Assembly (NCBI GenBank): GCA_018260375.1
Contig: JAGLBF010000130.1
Span: 1-6,152, forward strand
Direction: 5' to 3'
Origin: Deinococcus sp.
Lineage (GTDB): Bacteria; Deinococcota; Deinococci; Deinococcales; Deinococcaceae
Length of the DNA: 6,152 nt
Shown piece by piece: positions 5,080 through 6,152 of this stretch. Made by a program: the position numbers and the translations under genes. Within the stretch, counting starts at the first letter, position 1, and every line of letters starts with the position of its first letter. A model generated the notes under the pieces. That model was not told where the DNA came from and searched no databases. It was given only the letters and a program-made list of their open reading frames with translations.

Positions 5080-5110
5080 CGAGCAACTATTGTACCGCGT
5101 TGCTCGTTTT
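5080..5110 (+). terminator. Intrinsic-terminator-like hairpin with T tract
   Basis: CGAGCAAC (5080-5087) pairs perfectly with GTTGCTCG (5099-5106) around an 11-nt loop and is followed directly by TTTT (5107-5110) and further T-rich sequence. It looks like a plus-strand Rho-independent terminator, yet no plus-strand gene precedes it. The loop contains attgta, which reads TACAAT, a possible -10 box, on the minus strand. Confidence 0.45.
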
Positions 5111-5350
5111 GCTTCTTAGAAAGATACCTTCTACTGCTTAGATACTTTCCTGTTTATTAAATCATATAGATAACTACAACAAGAATAACTGAGACAAAAT
5201 AGTTGATTCCCTTATTTTTGTAAGATAGCCCGCCTAATTATTTTCATTAAACCTATTTTTCAGTAAATCTAATTCTAAATAAAGCTATTTTCTGACATTA
5301 ATAGTTTAAAGTAATTATTCTCTTAAAGAACTATTATCAAATTCTTAAAC
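5107..5350. other. AT-rich non-coding block upstream of sodC
   Basis: Base counting gives 43 G+C in the 180 bases 5161-5340 (24%), against GC-rich genes on both sides. No ORF of note is present on either strand. It contains an 8-bp inverted repeat TAATAGTT/AACTATTA (5299-5306 with 5329-5336) close to the presumed sodC promoter. It may be a promoter-activating AT-rich region or a remnant of transferred DNA. Confidence 0.8.
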
Positions 5351-5363
5351 CCCGGCCTATATC
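5334..5363 (+). promoter_or_regulatory. Candidate sodC promoter
   Basis: TTATCA (5334-5339, 4 of 6 matches to TTGACA) and TATATC (5358-5363) are 18 bp apart, about 47 nt before the ATG. TATCTT at 5360-5365 is an alternative -10 in the TAnnnT form. The leader then carries a 5-bp stem CTGGC/GCCAG (5380-5384 with 5391-5395) just before the ribosome binding site. It is weak, motif-only evidence. Confidence 0.3.
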
Positions 5364-5396
5364 TTCCGGCCTCATTTTTCTGGCATGCTAGCCAGC

Positions 5397-5402
5397 AGGA
5401 GG
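5397..5402 (+). promoter_or_regulatory. Ribosome binding site of sodC
   Basis: A full AGGAGG lies 7 nt before the ATG at 5410 and fixes the start. It contrasts with mtnN, feoA and the pseudouridine synthase gene, which lack a usable site. Confidence 0.85.
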
Positions 5403-5409
5403 CTACACG

Positions 5410-5955
5410 ATGAATAGAAAAACTTTACTGGCCCTCGGCTCTTTGATACTTAGCGGCACTTTGGCAAGCTGCGCCATGACTGCTCCTGCTACCGCCCGTA
5501 CGCAGCTACTCAACGAAGCTGGGCAGACCACAGGCACAGCGACATTCACCGCCACGCCAGAAGGCACCCGCGTCAGTGTGCAGGTTAGCGGCCTAAAGCC
5601 TGGTATGCACGGCATGCACATTCACACCAATCCCAGCTGTACCAACACCACTGACGCAGCGGGTAAAGTGACCGTGTTTGGCGGCGCAGGCGAGCACTTC
5701 GACCCCATGATGGCAGGCCACCACCTCGGCCCGCAGGCCAGCAACACGGCGGGACACGCGGGTGACATTCCCATGCTGAATGTCGGCGCAGACGGCACAG
5801 CCAACACTGAGTTTGTCAGCAGCAAAATCAGCCTGTCCGGTGCCACCTCGGTGGTGGGGCGCTCACTGGTGATCCACGCCAACCCTGACGATTATAAAAC
5901 AGACCCCAGCGGCAACAGCGGCGCCCGTGAACGCTGCGGGGTTATTACTCAGTAA
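5410..5955 (+). CDS. sodC: Cu,Zn superoxide dismutase, lipoprotein
   Basis: This 181-residue SodC converts superoxide to O2 and H2O2 outside the cytoplasmic membrane. The N-terminus MNRKTLLALGSLILSGTLASC is a lipoprotein signal with lipobox LASC, so Cys21 is the likely lipidated residue and the mature enzyme is membrane-anchored. Metal ligands are all present: copper H70 and H72 (HGMHIH), bridging H96 (GEHFDP), zinc H105 (HHLGP), H116 and D119 (HAGD), and copper H156 (LVIHA). C77 (NPSC) and C176 (RERCGVI) form the usual intrasubunit disulfide, and R173 corresponds to the active-site arginine. The enzyme should therefore be functional. The gene stands alone on the plus strand, diverging from mtnN across an AT-rich gap, with a strong ribosome binding site. 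Confidence 0.96.
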   Translation: MNRKTLLALGSLILSGTLASCAMTAPATARTQLLNEAGQTTGTATFTATPEGTRVSVQVSGLKPGMHGMHIHTNPSCTNTTDAAGKVTVFGGAGEHFDPMMAGHHLGPQASNTAGHAGDIPMLNVGADGTANTEFVSSKISLSGATSVVGRSLVIHANPDDYKTDPSGNSGARERCGVITQ

Positions 5956-5971
5956 GCGACAGGGCAAAGGC

Positions 5972-5999
5972 GGGCAGCGAGTGTACCAGTTTGCTGCCC
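5972..5999 (+). terminator. Hairpin downstream of sodC
   Basis: GGGCAGC (5972-5978) and GCTGCCC (5993-5999) pair perfectly around a 14-nt loop, starting 16 nt after the sodC stop. A C-rich stretch follows instead of U, so termination by this hairpin alone is doubtful. Confidence 0.35.
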
Positions 6000-6013
6000 C
6001 CCGCTCAGGCCCC

Positions 6014-6046
6014 GTATGCGCATTCCGCTTCATTGCAGCACTGTGA
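6014..6046 (+). repeat. Repeat fragment downstream of sodC
   Basis: ATTCCGCTTCATTGCAGCAC (6022-6041) matches 1233-1252 at 18 of 20 positions in the same orientation and is preceded by CGTATG. After CAGCACTGT the similarity stops and the long-repeat body is missing. Confidence 0.6.
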
Positions 6047-6135
6047 GAAAGACACCGCCTGCGTTTCTATAGCGCGAAATGCGTACTTATGCCTACTTGT
6101 GCTGGGCTTTTTCACTGCGTTTTGAGCAGGGTTCA

Positions 6136-6152
6136 ATGAAGATCCGTACTAT
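6136..6152 (+). CDS. Possible 5' end of a further gene (partial)
   Basis: ATG AAG ATC CGT ACT AT begins at 6136 and runs off the window. CAGGG (6127-6131) stands 4 nt before it, a weak ribosome binding site. Five codons (M-K-I-R-T) cannot identify a product, and the start itself is uncertain. Confidence 0.25.

Noticed and set aside
4645..5160. Plus-strand ORF of 171 residues across the mtnN start and the gap
   Set aside because: Most of it is the complement of mtnN, and the remainder crosses tandem repeat and AT-rich DNA. It has no domain or ribosome binding site.

Overview
The window is GC-rich bacterial chromosome and most probably comes from Deinococcus or a close relative. I infer this from three things: dispersed, structured, non-coding repeats that resemble the 'small noncoding repeats' described in Deinococcus radiodurans; a heptamer TAGCAGN array; and genes with a TAnnnT -10 box only 7-10 nt before the start codon, the leaderless or near-leaderless arrangement known in Deinococcus-Thermus. 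The assignment rests on these sequence features and not on any database search.

Layout. Five genes lie on the minus strand. Read in transcription order they are mtnN (4958-4215, methylthioadenosine/S-adenosylhomocysteine nucleosidase), feoA (3979-3656) and feoB (3659-1422), which overlap by ATGA, feoC (1192-911, small winged-helix Fe-S protein), and an RluA-family pseudouridine synthase (827-75). On the plus strand are sodC (5410-5955, lipid-anchored Cu,Zn superoxide dismutase) and perhaps the first codons of another gene at the right edge. mtnN and sodC diverge from a 451-bp non-coding gap. The gap holds a 13-bp tandem repeat, a repeat fragment, a terminator-like hairpin and a very AT-rich block (24% GC over 5161-5340).

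Most notable signal. Two copies of a 135/137-bp repeat (1263-1397 and 4032-4168, 9 differences in 137 aligned columns) bracket feoAB in the same orientation. One lies 52 bp before feoA and the other 70 bp before feoC. Each copy carries terminal inverted repeats (ATACGGA/TCCGTAT), an 8-bp hairpin, and a long stem whose arms have changed together between the copies, including a matched one-base insertion in each arm. Both copies also have an extra external arm that competes for the same pairing. The repeats create false in-frame N-terminal extensions of feoA and feoC, and one appears to supply the feoC promoter.

How the genes fit together. FeoA, FeoB and FeoC form a ferrous-iron uptake module, with FeoB the membrane transporter and FeoA and FeoC small cytosolic partners. 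SodC removes superoxide outside the cytoplasmic membrane, which suits a locus concerned with Fe(II) import and oxidative stress, although the shared theme may be chance. MtnN (recycling of SAH and MTA) and the pseudouridine synthase are housekeeping neighbours with no evident functional link. No transposase, CRISPR array, tRNA or rRNA was seen.
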